Assembly: GCA_020853775.1 (NCBI GenBank)
Contig: JADYYH010000049.1
Span: forward strand, 1 to 61,617
Direction: 5' to 3'
DNA from: Nitrospira sp.
GTDB lineage: Bacteria > Nitrospirota > Nitrospiria > Nitrospirales > Nitrospiraceae
DNA length: 61,617 nucleotides
The position numbers were made by a program, and so were the translations under genes. The notes beneath the pieces are model-generated. The model was given only the letters and a program-made list of their open reading frames with translations. It did not search any database and was not told where the DNA came from. This document shows, one piece after another, positions 9,628-19,641 of this stretch (the stretch's first letter is position 1; each line of letters starts with the position of its first letter).

Positions 9628-10206
9628 ATGCACATCACACATCATTACGCCAGACTACGCAGCCTGTTTGCCGCTACGGCACTATGCCTCGGCCTGTCCG
9701 CTTGTGCTGGCATGAGTCCAACGGACACGTTGCCGACGGTCCCCTCCGTCGATCTCGCTCGATATGCCGGAACCTGGCAGGAGATCGCGCGCTTGCCGAT
9801 GTGGTTTCAACGGCATTGCGTGAACTCGACAGCCACTTACACCGTACGTGCGGATGGTGCCATCGGCGTGCACAATGCATGCACGACCGACACCGGAGGG
9901 CACGACGAAATCGACGGTGTGGCAACGGTGGTTGATCCCCGAACGAACGCCAGGCTGCGAGTCGTCTTTGATAACTTTTTTGCGCGGCTGTTCGGGTCCT
10001 CGCGCGAAGGCAACTATTGGATCCTGGCCCTCGACCCTGATTACCAGACGGTCATGGTAGGCACGCCCGACCGGCGGTATCTGTGGATACTCTCGCGCTC
10101 GCGCCAGCTCGGCGAGCCGACATACAACCGCCTGGTTGAGCAGGCAAGGCAGTTTGGATTTCCCGTTTCGGACCTGATTCTTTCTCACCAACCTCCCCCA
10201 TCATAA
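9628..10206 (+). CDS. blc: Bacterial lipocalin, outer-membrane lipoprotein
   Basis: A 192-residue lipoprotein of the Blc family, which binds lipids or other hydrophobic ligands in a beta-barrel cup. A signal peptide ends in the lipobox LSAC (Cys near residue 26). The first lipocalin motif is clear (RYAGTWQEIARLP), followed by the conserved NSTATYT strand, a RLRVVF strand, the YWILALDPDYQTVMVGTPD block and the final YLWILSRS motif. Length fits the family. It is monocistronic in appearance: the upstream operon runs the other way and no gene follows closely on the plus strand. Confidence 0.93.
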   Translation: MHITHHYARLRSLFAATALCLGLSACAGMSPTDTLPTVPSVDLARYAGTWQEIARLPMWFQRHCVNSTATYTVRADGAIGVHNACTTDTGGHDEIDGVATVVDPRTNARLRVVFDNFFARLFGSSREGNYWILALDPDYQTVMVGTPDRRYLWILSRSRQLGEPTYNRLVEQARQFGFPVSDLILSHQPPPS

Positions 10207-10397
10207 GACGGCAGGCCACGGCTGCCACCTCGCCCATCAATGGGCAGATGCCACATTCCATAGGGAAATCCTTGCACGGCGTTCTACAGGCGAGTACGCA
10301 CCCACACGGCAAAGCAGTCCCATGATCACTCCGCCCACCACAAAACCACCCTTCATTTAAACCCGCCCCCATCCCCTCATCCTGGGCCTTTCTCACT

Positions 10398-10676
10398 TCA
10401 TCTGGGTGGCTGAATGGGGCGTCGAAGCGCCTCCGTCGCGATGGCTTCGATCTTGAGACAGGCATCATAGGCGTGGTCGTGCCCTAGCATCGCGCCACTG
10501 TTCGCCAGGCTGACGATCTGCTGAAGAACGGCGGCATACGCCTGATGATTACGATTGGCGTTGGCGCGATAGTGCGTCGGGAGCTTGTTGAGCTTGTCCA
10601 TCATGCGCGGCTGTTCAGTCTTGAGAATTCGCAGTCGATCCCTTTGACGCACCCAAGGCCGAATGGACAGGGCCAA
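10398..10676 (-). CDS. Short hypothetical protein, uncertain
   Basis: A 92-residue frame starting with TTG at 10676, or with ATG at 10604 or 10601. The segment from KLNKLPTHYRANANRNHQAY to the end looks like a helical, plausible protein, but I recognise no family. An ATG at 10705 with GGAGAAG upstream opens a different frame that starts hydrophobic (RTHVVVFLSW), which hints that the true 5' end may have been lost to a frameshift. No neighbour gives a clue to function. Confidence 0.35.
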   Translation of the reverse strand: MALSIRPWVRQRDRLRILKTEQPRMMDKLNKLPTHYRANANRNHQAYAAVLQQIVSLANSGAMLGHDHAYDACLKIEAIATEALRRPIQPPR

Positions 10677-10814
10677 GATAGGAACACGACTACATGCGTC
10701 CGCATCTTCTCCATCCCTTAGCAGCAGATCATCCTCAAGGCGGCAAGATACCTAGGCGTCCCCTCGTCGAGCAGCGATTGGAGTTACAGCGTCAGTCAAT
10801 ACCCCTCAGATCGG

Positions 10815-10852
10815 CGGTGAGTCTAAGGCCCCGGTGGAATGGCGACTCACCG
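10815..10852. repeat. Inverted repeat upstream of the 10907 gene
   Basis: CGGTGAGTC at 10815-10823 is the exact reverse complement of GACTCACCG at 10844-10852, with a 20-base loop. No T-run follows on either strand, so it is not an obvious terminator. It lies 55 bases upstream of the next gene and could act in its leader. Confidence 0.5.
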
Positions 10853-10906
10853 GGTCCGTGAGTGGCGTGGTAGCATGATGCTACACACGTCATCCTAAGG
10901 AGCTCC

Positions 10907-11443
10907 ATGATCACCCTATTCCTCGCCGCACTTCTTCTGGTGTTCTTCGGTGTTCCGCTCAGCCTGCAACGCATGGGCGCATGGCGCCGCTATTGCTCGT
11001 TCGCGGCCTATCCCATTTTGCTAGGCCTGTCAGCGGCGGCGGGTACCGTAGCTCTGGCCAACCAACCGGACGTGTTTGATGAACGCGACACCCGGGTGTT
11101 TAAGGCCGCAGGGTGTACAAAGGACAACCAGCCGGCCGAGGCGCTGTACTATATCGTGGCCAGTCGGTCGGATCTGTCGGCAGGCCTTCCGTCTCCTTCG
11201 GCACAACTAATGAAAGACGAAGTTGAAAAGAATTGGCGGCGGATCACGTCACAGTTGACGATGGAAGAAGTGACCGAAGAGCGTTTTGCCGATACGTACC
11301 ATGCTCTGTTGAGCGAGATGATGCCACGGCTACAACAGGCGGTGGAGGAGAAAAGCGGTGTCTCTATCTCGGTTTCAGAGGTAAACAGCAGACGGATGGA
11401 CCGAACCAAGGACCAAGACGTCCCTACCTGCAGCTCACAGTAA
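10907..11443 (+). CDS. Membrane-anchored protein of unknown function
   Basis: A 178-residue protein with two N-terminal hydrophobic segments (ITLFLAALLLVFFGVPLSL and AAYPILLGLSAAAGTVALA), followed by a soluble domain of about 125 residues with one cysteine near its start and another near its end (AAGCTKDN and VPTCSS). The C-terminal domain is mostly helical. Ribosome-binding site AAGGAG lies a few bases before ATG 10907, supporting the start. I do not recognise a family. It stands alone, with no neighbour close enough to suggest an operon. Confidence 0.7.
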   Translation: MITLFLAALLLVFFGVPLSLQRMGAWRRYCSFAAYPILLGLSAAAGTVALANQPDVFDERDTRVFKAAGCTKDNQPAEALYYIVASRSDLSAGLPSPSAQLMKDEVEKNWRRITSQLTMEEVTEERFADTYHALLSEMMPRLQQAVEEKSGVSISVSEVNSRRMDRTKDQDVPTCSSQ

Positions 11444-11651
11444 CCACTTCACAAGCAGATCCATCACTGTCTTCCCGCATCCTGCTCGCAAGGAAGGCCC
11501 AGTCCTGCCTGCATTAATCGTGAGCTGACGTGCATGCTATTGATGGTGCTCATTTTGGCCTGAACCGGAAGACTCTAGCCACCTGATTCAGGATGCCTTC
11601 ATCTTGGGATGACCGGAGTTCCCCCGCGGTGGGCGGCACCACACTCGTCTG

Positions 11652-11972
11652 TCACGATGAGGAAGGCTGGTCGAGTTCATCGGCCAGCATGGAGGGCATC
11701 TCCACAGCGAGCGGATCTCTCACTTCCACCGGTTCGTAGTAGACCGCTACGATGGAGGTCAACGGACAGGGGATCCATCCACTGATACCGCGCGTCTTGA
11801 AGGGAATGCCCATTGGAGGAAGCGCGTCAAGATCTACGCTGGCCATGGTGATGCCTTCGCGATCCGTCCACTGAAACGTATCCATCGTCAGCGATCCCGG
11901 TAACACCTCGTACCAGGCCCCGTCTGCAAGAAGCACGCGGGCGACTGTCGTCACATCAATCCTGAGACTCAT
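11652..11972 (-). CDS. Small hypothetical protein
   Basis: A 106-residue soluble protein with beta-rich, acidic sequence (such as VARVLLADGAWYEVLPGSLT and GIPFKTRGISGWIPCPLTSI). It has no signal peptide or membrane segment and I do not recognise a family. The codon pattern and the plausible fold content favour a real gene. GGAAAGGATG surrounds the start and gives an AGGA-type binding site. Nothing nearby suggests its role. Confidence 0.6.
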   Translation of the reverse strand: MSLRIDVTTVARVLLADGAWYEVLPGSLTMDTFQWTDREGITMASVDLDALPPMGIPFKTRGISGWIPCPLTSIVAVYYEPVEVRDPLAVEMPSMLADELDQPSSS

Positions 11973-12211
11973 CCATCCTTTCCTCAGCGTGCAGCCTTAG
12001 AAGTCTTCTTCCTAGTTCCAGGGCCAGGCCTCGTTCGTTATCGTAGTCCTCAAACGAGCTGGTAGGTGCTAGGTATTTCCCTATTGATGCAATAGATCCA
12101 TGCAACCGGCCGGGGCCGAAAAAACAGGCGGTAGAACGGCGGTCGATGCTGGAAGACCTGGAGGAATGCGGCTCCCCATGGCGATGTTGGCCCTGTTCGC
12201 GGGATGATTGC

Positions 12212-13321
12212 CTAAAACAGCGTCACATCGGCATTCGGTTTGATCGCGGGGTTCGTCCCGTCCTCATCCAAGCCAAGTTTTCCCGCAGCCAACTGCCCAC
12301 AGCCGGCAGCAAGCCGTTCCAGCATGTCGTGTAACCGTGGCGGTTCGTGACTCACATCATGAATCCCGTCGCGTAGGTCTGCGAAATGTTGCTGTAGGCG
12401 TTCAAGGGGCGTCACCACTTTTTCTATACGTTGGCGCGTGACATCCTGAAACTGCAGTGACACGACGATACCGGCCACGTCCTCCGCAATGTTCTTTGTA
12501 TGGTGGGTGGCGTTCTGAACACGCATTTCCAAGTTGGCCTGACTCGCGCACATGACCGACGTCATCGATCCCACTTGGGCACGCACTTCTCTGGTTTCGA
12601 CCTGATACCTCACCGCAAGCGCATCCAAATGTTTCATGGTCGTCCGAGCGCGACTGATACTGGCATCGACGCTCTTGACCAGCCGGTGAATGTCACCGGC
12701 GGCACGCCCCGATTGCGTGGCCAGTTTTGACACCTCTTGGGCCACGACGGCGAAGCCACGCCCATGCTCGCCGGCCCGAGCCGCCTCGATCGACGCATTC
12801 AAGGAGAGTAGGGTCGTTTCACTGGCCACAAATTCCAAATGGTCCAACATCGACGTGATGCCTTTGGTATGGGTCTCGACATCCGACATCGCTTCAACCG
12901 AAACGGTCGAAGCGTCCACCAGCCGAGCCATGTTGGCCACAAATTGGTCCAACAACTGCTGAAAGTTTACGAGCATTCGTTGCACGCCCTCTTTTTCGTC
13001 CTGCTGCACCCGTTCCTCGGTCGCCGTCCCCATGCCCAACGCTGCCTGCTGAGCAATACGCTGGAACCGTTGGCACAAATCCAATGCCACCAGCTCCGTG
13101 TGGGTCACGACTTCCTGCAATTCACGGATGAACGAGGGGAAGAGAGGAAGCGTGGACTCGGTCATTCGGCCCAACGCCTCATATTCCCGTCGCTGCAACG
13201 TGAGCTGGCGCTTGTACAACTCGTCGGCCACCCGGCTCCGCCGCCGCTCTCGCACATAGCGCAGCAGGCAGATCGCGGCCAGACCGTAGCCCAATCCCGT
13301 GACGAGCACCCAACTGATCAT
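12212..13321 (-). CDS. Methyl-accepting chemotaxis-type signalling protein, membrane anchored
   Basis: A 369-residue protein with one N-terminal membrane segment ([20 protein letters not shown]) and then a long coiled-coil cytoplasmic domain. The MCP hairpin tip is clear: [20 protein letters not shown] followed by [19 protein letters not shown]. There is no periplasmic sensor domain. The first possible start at 13411 would add 30 unlikely residues; ATG 13321 has GGAGGG upstream. The C-terminus after the tip ([20 protein letters not shown]) resembles proteins that pair MCP signalling regions with a CheZ/DUF-like tail. A terminator separates it from the kinase operon upstream. Its partner CheA is not in the window. 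Confidence 0.88.
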   Translation of the reverse strand: MISWVLVTGLGYGLAAICLLRYVRERRRSRVADELYKRQLTLQRREYEALGRMTESTLPLFPSFIRELQEVVTHTELVALDLCQRFQRIAQQAALGMGTATEERVQQDEKEGVQRMLVNFQQLLDQFVANMARLVDASTVSVEAMSDVETHTKGITSMLDHLEFVASETTLLSLNASIEAARAGEHGRGFAVVAQEVSKLATQSGRAAGDIHRLVKSVDASISRARTTMKHLDALAVRYQVETREVRAQVGSMTSVMCASQANLEMRVQNATHHTKNIAEDVAGIVVSLQFQDVTRQRIEKVVTPLERLQQHFADLRDGIHDVSHEPPRLHDMLERLAAGCGQLAAGKLGLDEDGTNPAIKPNADVTLF

Positions 13322-13383
13322 CTTCCCTCCTCCGAACGACTCACCGCCACGGCCACTCACTCGCCAGGGAACAGCCACACCGC

Positions 13384-13427
13384 AAAAAAAAAGCGCATAG
13401 CTCCCCTCCATCGAGGAACCTATGCGC
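13384..13427 (-). terminator. Rho-independent terminator of the kinase/response-regulator operon
   Basis: GCGCATAG at 13393-13400 and CTATGCGC at 13420-13427 form a perfect 8-bp stem, with further partial pairing inside the loop. On the minus strand the stem is followed directly by nine Ts (complement of the A-run at 13384-13392). This is a textbook intrinsic terminator for transcription leaving the response-regulator gene, about 155 bases past its stop codon, and it insulates the MCP-like gene. Confidence 0.88.
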
Positions 13428-13583
13428 CTACCACAAGCAGAGCTTTCCCCTGCCGCTCAGGCTGGCCGCGCGCTCACGCAGCCAACACTCCCCTCTATCA
13501 CATCCGCTATCGGCAGAACTCGCACGCGACTTAAGATGGGCGCGCGGCTTCTTGTGCGGATGGAGGTGCTGGAAGGGGCGGGC

Positions 13584-14336
13584 TTAGCGGCGGCATTCCC
13601 GCAACACGCACTCCAAATGCTGCCGCAACGTACCAATCTCCTTGGATTTGAAAGACGTTCTCGTACGCTCCATGACCTGGATCGCCATTTCAATGGCCGC
13701 TTCATACCGGCCCAATCGCGGGCATTTCATCAATGCGCAGATATCTGTAGGGCCTTGGGGGTCGGTACTGCGGGACGCGCCCAGAGTGCGGCCCACCACG
13801 GCCGACAACTGGCTGATATGCGTCATCGCCTGGGCCATGTACTCCTGGGCGGTCCATTCCACCTGCGCTCCACCGCCGTATTCGCTCATCGACCGCCCCA
13901 GACGCTCGAAAATACCGGCCATCTTGGCGGTTTCGTTCATGGCATCCTGCACGGCGCGCGCAATGCTCCGTCGGCGAAGTCCCCGATCGACGGCTTTCTT
14001 GAGCTCATCCAGATCGATCGGTTTGATCAAATAATCCACGATCGATAGACGGAATGACTCAATGACAGTTCCCACGGACGGGTATCCCGTCATCACCACC
14101 ACGGGGAGGTCGGGATGTCGCCTGGAGACGGTCTCAAGAAATTCCAGTTGCGAGTTTCCCGGCATGCGGATATCCGCCAGGAGCAAATCGTACCCGGCTT
14201 CGAGGAGCCGCTCAGCCTCCGTCGTATCCCGCGCGGCATTACAAACATACCCGGCATCGGCCAGTATGGCGACTGTGGATTCACGAAAGGTCTCTTCGTC
14301 ATCAGCAATGAGAATGCGTTTTGGCGTAGTCATCAT
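13584..14336 (-). CDS. Response regulator with a receiver domain and an unassigned output region
   Basis: A 250-residue protein. The first about 120 residues are a receiver domain: acidic pocket near the N-terminus (ILIADDEE), phospho-acceptor Asp in LLLADIRMPG, conserved Thr in VVMTGYPS and Lys in YLIKPIDL. The remaining 130 residues are helical, with no helix-turn-helix, GGDEF or AAA motif that I can see, so the output is unknown. ATG 14336 has AAGGAG seven bases upstream. Its 5' end overlaps the end of the sensor kinase gene by 35 bases, so the kinase is the likely phospho-donor. A terminator follows the gene. Confidence 0.88.
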   Translation of the reverse strand: MMTTPKRILIADDEETFRESTVAILADAGYVCNAARDTTEAERLLEAGYDLLLADIRMPGNSQLEFLETVSRRHPDLPVVVMTGYPSVGTVIESFRLSIVDYLIKPIDLDELKKAVDRGLRRRSIARAVQDAMNETAKMAGIFERLGRSMSEYGGGAQVEWTAQEYMAQAMTHISQLSAVVGRTLGASRSTDPQGPTDICALMKCPRLGRYEAAIEMAIQVMERTRTSFKSKEIGTLRQHLECVLRECRR

Positions 14337-17079
14337 CGTCCTGCTCCTTATTTCTCTCCGGCAATACGTCCTGCGGTCGCGCGCCACCTGTGACATGCAG
14401 GGGATGTATCACCGTAAATGTGGAACCACCGGCAGGCTGCGTGTGGACGTCAATCCTGCCACCCATCGCACGTACCAGCCGCCGCGAGACGGAGAGACCA
14501 AGACCGAGTCCCTGCCGTGCGCCGGTGGATTTCGTCGTAAAAAATGGGTCGAACATATGCGGAAACACTTCGGGAGGAATTCCGGTCCCGCGATCCATCA
14601 CACTCCACTGCAGCATGTCACCATGCTGGGCCACCCTGAGCGTCACCTCAGCATCGGCAGGGGACGCATCGATGGCGTTCTGCACGAGATTGAGCAGCAC
14701 CTGAAACAGATCCGCGCGAGGCAGGGTCACCACCGGATACGTGAGTTCCATCTCGGCACGTAACTGGATTCGTCGTGACACGAGCTTGTAGTCCATCAGC
14801 GCCGCCACATTCTGGAGCAGGTCGTTCACATTCGTCGCCTGCCACTGGTCCGACGCCGCATCCTGATAGAGGATATACATTTTTTTCACAATGGCGGCGA
14901 GGCGCTGGGTTTCTCGCTCGATGAGTTCAACCAATCGATAATGCCGATGGTCGGGGCTGATTCCGTCTTTGACGAGGTGGAACGCATGTTTAATCCCCGC
15001 CAGCGGGTTGTTCACTTCATGCGCGATATCGGCCGCCAGATGGCTCAGCGCCGCCATCTTCTCGGCCTGCGACCGCTGGACTTCCAACTCATGAATCCTC
15101 GCGGTGCGCTCGCGCACGCGTTGTTCGAGCTGGCTTTGCACCTCCAGCAAGGCCTGCTCCGCTCGACGACGTTCGGTGATATCGTGGAATGAGGCGACAA
15201 CGGCATACGGACGTTCGGAATGGGGCTCCCGAAGTGGCTGCGTATTGATCGAAATCCATCGTTGCTCCCCGCCCGGCCGGCACACGCCCATGATGACATC
15301 CGTGCAAGGCTGGCCGGTGCGCAGCGTGATCATGGCGGGATGCTGTTCCCCGTCAAACGGCGTGCCGTCGTCGTGAATCGCCCGCCACTCAGCAGCAACC
15401 GATGTTCGCCCCCTCATCTGGTCTGCCGTCAGGCCTAGAATCTGTTCCGCACTCGGATTGCATGCAATGATCTGTCCTTGGGCATCCTGCAGCACGATCC
15501 CTTCGGACAAGACGGTGACGACACCTCGATACCGCTCCGCCGTTTCACGCAACGCCGTTTCGGTGCGCCTGGCGTCGGTGATATCTTCGGCCACATAGGA
15601 ATACCGGTCTCGTCCACTCGGCCCCGCACCGATCCAACACACCGTGACGGACAAGCACCGCTCGGCACCCGACACCGGATGCGGGTGCACGTACTCGAAC
15701 CGAACCGGTTGTGCGCGCACCTTGCTCGTCTCATAGGATCGACACCAGCGCGCAATGGTGTCGGGCGGCGCCCCCAGCTCCGAGGCCATGCGGCCCTGCA
15801 TCAACTCCGGTGTCGTGCCGAAAAAACTCGCCACGCAGCGGTTATCTGAAATGTGCAGAATATCGCCATCGTGTAATTCCACGATCCCCATCATCATCAC
15901 GTCGCTGTCAAAAAAACTCCGGAGCGTGGATTCGCTCTGAGCCAGCGCCTGCTCCGCCTGTTTGTGCTCGGTGATATCCACATGGGACCCGGTCATGCGA
16001 CGGGGACGCCCCTGCTCGTCTCGCTGAAATACCGCGCAGGTGTGGATCCAGCGATAGGTTCCGTCTTTGTGGCGCAGCCGGTGCTCCAATTGATACGAGG
16101 CGCTCCGGCCGGACAGGTAGTCGTCCACAAAGGCGAAGACGCGCGCGGTCTCGTCGGGGTGGAGGCGGGACTCCCACTCGGCGGGCGAATCGGAAATCTC
16201 CTGCTCCTCGTATCCCAGACTCGACTTCCAGCGTGTCGAGTAATACATCCTGTTCATCTGCATGTCCCAGTCCCAGATGCCAGTCTGTGTCGCCGCCACC
16301 ACCAAATCCAGGCGCTCTTGGGCTTCATGCCGAACCCCCTCCGCCTGCAAGCGGGCGGTCAGATCCATCGCCACGCCACCGATCGCGACCACCCGGCCGG
16401 CTTCGTCGCGAAGGGGGAACTTATAGGCCATATAAGAGCGCACGCTGCCGTGGACCAACCCGGCCTCTTCGAAACTCATCGGCGTTCCTGCCTTCTCGAC
16501 CTCCGCATCATGCTGTCGATAACTGTCGGCGAAGTTGGAAGGAAACACATCGTAGTCGGTCTTCCCGACCAGAGCCTCAGCTGGAAGACCGGTTAACGCG
16601 GCAAATTGATCGCTGACCTCGACAAACCGCCCATCGAGATCTTTGATGAAGATGATGGTGTGACTGTGTGCGAACAGCGAGCGCAATCGAACGGAGAGAT
16701 CGTGAGTCTGGATCCGGGAATGGTGCTTCCATCGCGACACAATCCAGGCCGTCAACCAGATCGCGCCGACTGTCACGGCTCGATTCACCATCCCCATCCA
16801 GGCCAGGCCGCCAGGCGAAGACCAGAAGAAAGCCCCTACGGTGAGTCCTGTGGCGATGGCCGCCACGATCCACGGCAACCGCACGGCTGAGACCATCCCG
16901 GTTGCTGCGACGGCGAGGAGGTAGAGCAGGCAGCCCGTAATGCCCAGCGGGGTATAGACATCAATGACCAGCGTGACCAGAAGGATACAGGCGCAGAAGG
17001 CGAACCACAGCCTATCCGGCTGGTTCGAACCTGAGCCAGCATGAGGCGCAAGAATGCCGGGTGGGGCCGAATGGGTCAC
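14302..17079 (-). CDS. Membrane-bound multi-PAS sensor histidine kinase
   Basis: A 925-residue kinase. The N-terminus has about four or five membrane segments (residues about 25-115). Four PAS-type domains follow, at roughly 125-250, 255-375, 380-505 and 510-640, then a coiled coil. The phospho-acceptor His is in SHLAADIAHEVNNPLAGIKH, the N box in LLNLVQNAIDAS and the G boxes in DRGTGIPPEVF and GLGLGLSVSRRL. This is an NtrB/ZraS-like HisKA/HATPase_c core. It overlaps the downstream response-regulator gene and forms a two-gene system. Multiple PAS domains suggest redox, light or small-ligand sensing, but no ligand can be read from the sequence. Confidence 0.93.
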   Translation of the reverse strand: MTHSAPPGILAPHAGSGSNQPDRLWFAFCACILLVTLVIDVYTPLGITGCLLYLLAVAATGMVSAVRLPWIVAAIATGLTVGAFFWSSPGGLAWMGMVNRAVTVGAIWLTAWIVSRWKHHSRIQTHDLSVRLRSLFAHSHTIIFIKDLDGRFVEVSDQFAALTGLPAEALVGKTDYDVFPSNFADSYRQHDAEVEKAGTPMSFEEAGLVHGSVRSYMAYKFPLRDEAGRVVAIGGVAMDLTARLQAEGVRHEAQERLDLVVAATQTGIWDWDMQMNRMYYSTRWKSSLGYEEQEISDSPAEWESRLHPDETARVFAFVDDYLSGRSASYQLEHRLRHKDGTYRWIHTCAVFQRDEQGRPRRMTGSHVDITEHKQAEQALAQSESTLRSFFDSDVMMMGIVELHDGDILHISDNRCVASFFGTTPELMQGRMASELGAPPDTIARWCRSYETSKVRAQPVRFEYVHPHPVSGAERCLSVTVCWIGAGPSGRDRYSYVAEDITDARRTETALRETAERYRGVVTVLSEGIVLQDAQGQIIACNPSAEQILGLTADQMRGRTSVAAEWRAIHDDGTPFDGEQHPAMITLRTGQPCTDVIMGVCRPGGEQRWISINTQPLREPHSERPYAVVASFHDITERRRAEQALLEVQSQLEQRVRERTARIHELEVQRSQAEKMAALSHLAADIAHEVNNPLAGIKHAFHLVKDGISPDHRHYRLVELIERETQRLAAIVKKMYILYQDAASDQWQATNVNDLLQNVAALMDYKLVSRRIQLRAEMELTYPVVTLPRADLFQVLLNLVQNAIDASPADAEVTLRVAQHGDMLQWSVMDRGTGIPPEVFPHMFDPFFTTKSTGARQGLGLGLSVSRRLVRAMGGRIDVHTQPAGGSTFTVIHPLHVTGGARPQDVLPERNKEQDDDDYAKTHSHC

Positions 17080-17330
17080 AAAAGACTCCGTACGTCGCGC
17101 TCTCGCAAAGACGCCGGATCATGAGGCGGGCACACACTGCAACTTCGTGGTCGAGATCCCCGTGACTCGACTTGGCTACTTACCGATCGACGAGAGATCC
17201 TCTCCCACGACAGACACGATCCTCCATGATGCCGTCAACCATTCCTATAGTTGTATCGAAGCAGCCTGCCCTGTCGGGAAAAATGGCCTTATCCTGAGAA
17301 AGTTCGGCCTATAAGCAACGAGGAGAAGTG

Positions 17331-17408
17331 TGGTGTCCCCAACGGGATTTGAACCCGTGTTACTGCCTTGAAAGGGCAATGTCCTAGGCCAGGCTAGACG
17401 ATGGGGAC
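17331..17408 (-). tRNA. tRNA-Glu (anticodon UUC)
   Basis: On the minus strand the 78-base sequence folds as a cloverleaf: acceptor GTCCCCA pairs with TGGGGAC, the D stem is GTC/GAC, the anticodon loop is CTTTCAA with TTC in the anticodon position, and the T arm contains GGGTTCAAATCCC. The 3' CCA is encoded (17331-17333). The anticodon reads GAA and GAG codons for glutamate. Confidence 0.95.
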
Positions 17409-17570
17409 GAAGAAAAATCCGTATCGGCGGGATGATTCATACCACACTTGATCGAGAAGTGTCACTAGGATGAACAAAGATCCTCGTGAAGTTCATGCGG
17501 AAGTCTCACCGCCACGCCGCAACGAGGCGGCTGATTGACGCCCTGCCCCCAACCACAGTACTCTGCTGCT

Positions 17571-19541
17571 ATGGAGCATTTCCGGAACCATTCCGCGAGC
17601 GAATCCGTGGATGTGACGACCCCCTCCCCGGCCACGCCCCCCCAGACCGGCAGCCTCCTGTCGCCCGAGGACCTGTATCTCTTCAACGAAGGCACACATT
17701 TTCACCTATACGATAAACTGGGCGCTCATCCTACGACCGTTCAGGGGGTCGAAGGGACCTATTTCGCGGTGTGGGCGCCGGAGGCGGAGCAGGTCTCGGT
17801 TTTCGGCACTTTCAACCATTGGGATCCAACCCGCCATCCGCTTCGCCCCTGCCACTCGTCCGGCATTTGGGAGGGGTTTGTTCCCGGCGTGGCGGTCGGC
17901 GCCCTGTACAAGTTTCATATTCGATCCCGAAATCATGGGGCCGTGCTCATTAAGACCGACCCCTTTGCCCGCCTGAACGAAATTCCGCCGAAATCCGCCT
18001 CGGTGGTGTGGGATCTGAATTATACCTGGCAGGACCACAATTGGATGCAGACCCGCGCCCGGCACAATGCCCTGCAGGCCCCGATCAGTGTGTACGAAGT
18101 CCATCTCGGCTCGTGGATGCGGGTTCCCGGCGAAGGCAATCGCTCGCTCAGCTATCGGGAGGCGGCGCCCAAACTGATCGAGTATGTCCAGCGGTTGGGT
18201 TTTACGCACGTCGAGTTTCTGCCTCTCATGGACCATCCATTTTTCGGCTCCTGGGGGTATCAAACGACCGGCTACTTTGCCCCCTCCGGCAACTACGGCA
18301 CACCGCAAGATCTCATGTACCTCATCGATCAGCTCCATCAGCACGGCATCGGCGTCATTCTGGACTGGGTGCCCTCGCATTTTCCGACCGATGAACATGG
18401 GCTGAGCCGGTTTGACGGCAGTCATCTGTTCGAGCATGCGGATCCTCGTCAGGGCCTTCACCCAGACTGGGGAACGGCCGTCTTCAATTACAGCCGTAAC
18501 GAAGTGCGCAGTTTTCTCATCAGCAGCGCACTGTTCTGGTTGGAGCATTACCACGCCGACGGACTTCGAGTGGATGCCGTCGCCTCGATGTTGTACCTCG
18601 ACTACTCGCGTAAAGAGGGAGAATGGATCCCCAACCAACATGGTGGCCGCGAGAACCTGGAGGCCATTGCCTTCCTGCGCCAGCTCAATGAGGAGATTTA
18701 TCGCCGGCACCCCGATGTGCAAACTTATGCAGAAGAGTCCACCTCCTGGCCTTCCGTGTCCCGTCCGACCTATGCCGGCGGGCTCGGGTTCGGCATGAAG
18801 TGGGATATGGGGTGGATGCACGATACGCTGCAATACATGGCGCTTGATCCGGTCTATCGTAAACACCACCACCGTAACCTGACCTTCCGGATGCTCTACG
18901 CATTCCAGGAGAATTTTTTGCTCCCGCTTTCCCACGACGAAGTGGTGCATGGCAAAGGCTCGCTCCTGGGGAAAATGCCCGGCGACGATTGGCAGAAGTT
19001 CGCTAACCTGCGCGCGCTGTTCGGCTACATGTATGCGCAGGCGGCCAAGAAGCTGATTTTTATGGGCGGGGAGATCGGCCAATGGCGCGAATGGGCGCAT
19101 GACGACAGTATCGATTGGAATCTCCTCAACTATCCGCCGCACCAAGGCCTGCAACGGTGGGTCGCCGACCTCAATCATCTCTATCGCGCTGAACCGGCCT
19201 TACACGAGTTCGACTTTGACCCTCGCGGATTCGAGTGGATCGATTGCCAGGATGTGGATGCGGGGATCATCAGCCTTCTTCGCCATGGCAAGTCTTCGCG
19301 GGAAAGTATCGCGGTGGTGTGCAATTTTACGCCGGTCCCACGCCTGCAGTATCGCGTCGGCGTCCCGCAAGGCGGCTACTGGAAAGAATTGCTGAACAGC
19401 GATGCCTCCCTGTACGGCGGCAGTGGACTGGGAAATCTCGGCGGGCTCTCCGCCGACGCGGTGCCTGCCCACGACCGGTCACACTCGCTCGCCCTGACCC
19501 TGCCTCCCCTGGCCGTCCTGTTCTTGAAGTCTGCCTCGTAA
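17571..19541 (+). CDS. glgB: 1,4-alpha-glucan branching enzyme
   Basis: A 656-residue GH13 enzyme that makes alpha-1,6 branches in glycogen. An N-terminal CBM48-type beta domain ([20 protein letters not shown]) precedes the TIM barrel. Catalytic motifs are present: nucleophile Asp in [10 protein letters not shown], acid/base Glu in [10 protein letters not shown], and the conserved HD in [14 protein letters not shown]. The family signature [12 protein letters not shown] and a C-terminal beta domain follow. I give the ATG at 17571; a TTG at 17535 in the same frame has a better Shine-Dalgarno match (GAGGCGG) and would add 12 residues. No other glycogen gene is adjacent, so glgB stands apart from any glgAC cluster here. 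Confidence 0.95.
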   Translation: MEHFRNHSASESVDVTTPSPATPPQTGSLLSPEDLYLFNEGTHFHLYDKLGAHPTTVQGVEGTYFAVWAPEAEQVSVFGTFNHWDPTRHPLRPCHSSGIWEGFVPGVAVGALYKFHIRSRNHGAVLIKTDPFARLNEIPPKSASVVWDLNYTWQDHNWMQTRARHNALQAPISVYEVHLGSWMRVPGEGNRSLSYREAAPKLIEYVQRLGFTHVEFLPLMDHPFFGSWGYQTTGYFAPSGNYGTPQDLMYLIDQLHQHGIGVILDWVPSHFPTDEHGLSRFDGSHLFEHADPRQGLHPDWGTAVFNYSRNEVRSFLISSALFWLEHYHADGLRVDAVASMLYLDYSRKEGEWIPNQHGGRENLEAIAFLRQLNEEIYRRHPDVQTYAEESTSWPSVSRPTYAGGLGFGMKWDMGWMHDTLQYMALDPVYRKHHHRNLTFRMLYAFQENFLLPLSHDEVVHGKGSLLGKMPGDDWQKFANLRALFGYMYAQAAKKLIFMGGEIGQWREWAHDDSIDWNLLNYPPHQGLQRWVADLNHLYRAEPALHEFDFDPRGFEWIDCQDVDAGIISLLRHGKSSRESIAVVCNFTPVPRLQYRVGVPQGGYWKELLNSDASLYGGSGLGNLGGLSADAVPAHDRSHSLALTLPPLAVLFLKSAS

Positions 19542-19641
19542 CGCCGATCTTCGGCTCGCCTTTCTTCTCTGGCTCAGGTAGGATCGCCGAATACATCCGG
19601 CACGATCGAACGAACTGATGGGGTTCATGAGGGAGGCGATA

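Noticed and set aside
9401-9628. Minus-strand frame of 75 codons in the intergenic region
   Set aside because: No ribosome-binding site, no domain, and it fills the divergent promoter region.
10052-10468. Minus-strand frame of 138 codons after the lipocalin gene
   Set aside because: It overlaps the lipocalin 3' end antisense and shows no protein-like pattern.
12120-12150. Intrinsic terminator at the A6 run near 12120
   Set aside because: The GC-rich repeat lies on the wrong side of the T-run for the leftward MCP-like gene, and no rightward gene ends there.
17706-19178. Minus-strand open frame of 490 codons over glgB
   Set aside because: glgB on the plus strand has all catalytic motifs; the antisense frame has no recognisable domain and is a codon-bias shadow.
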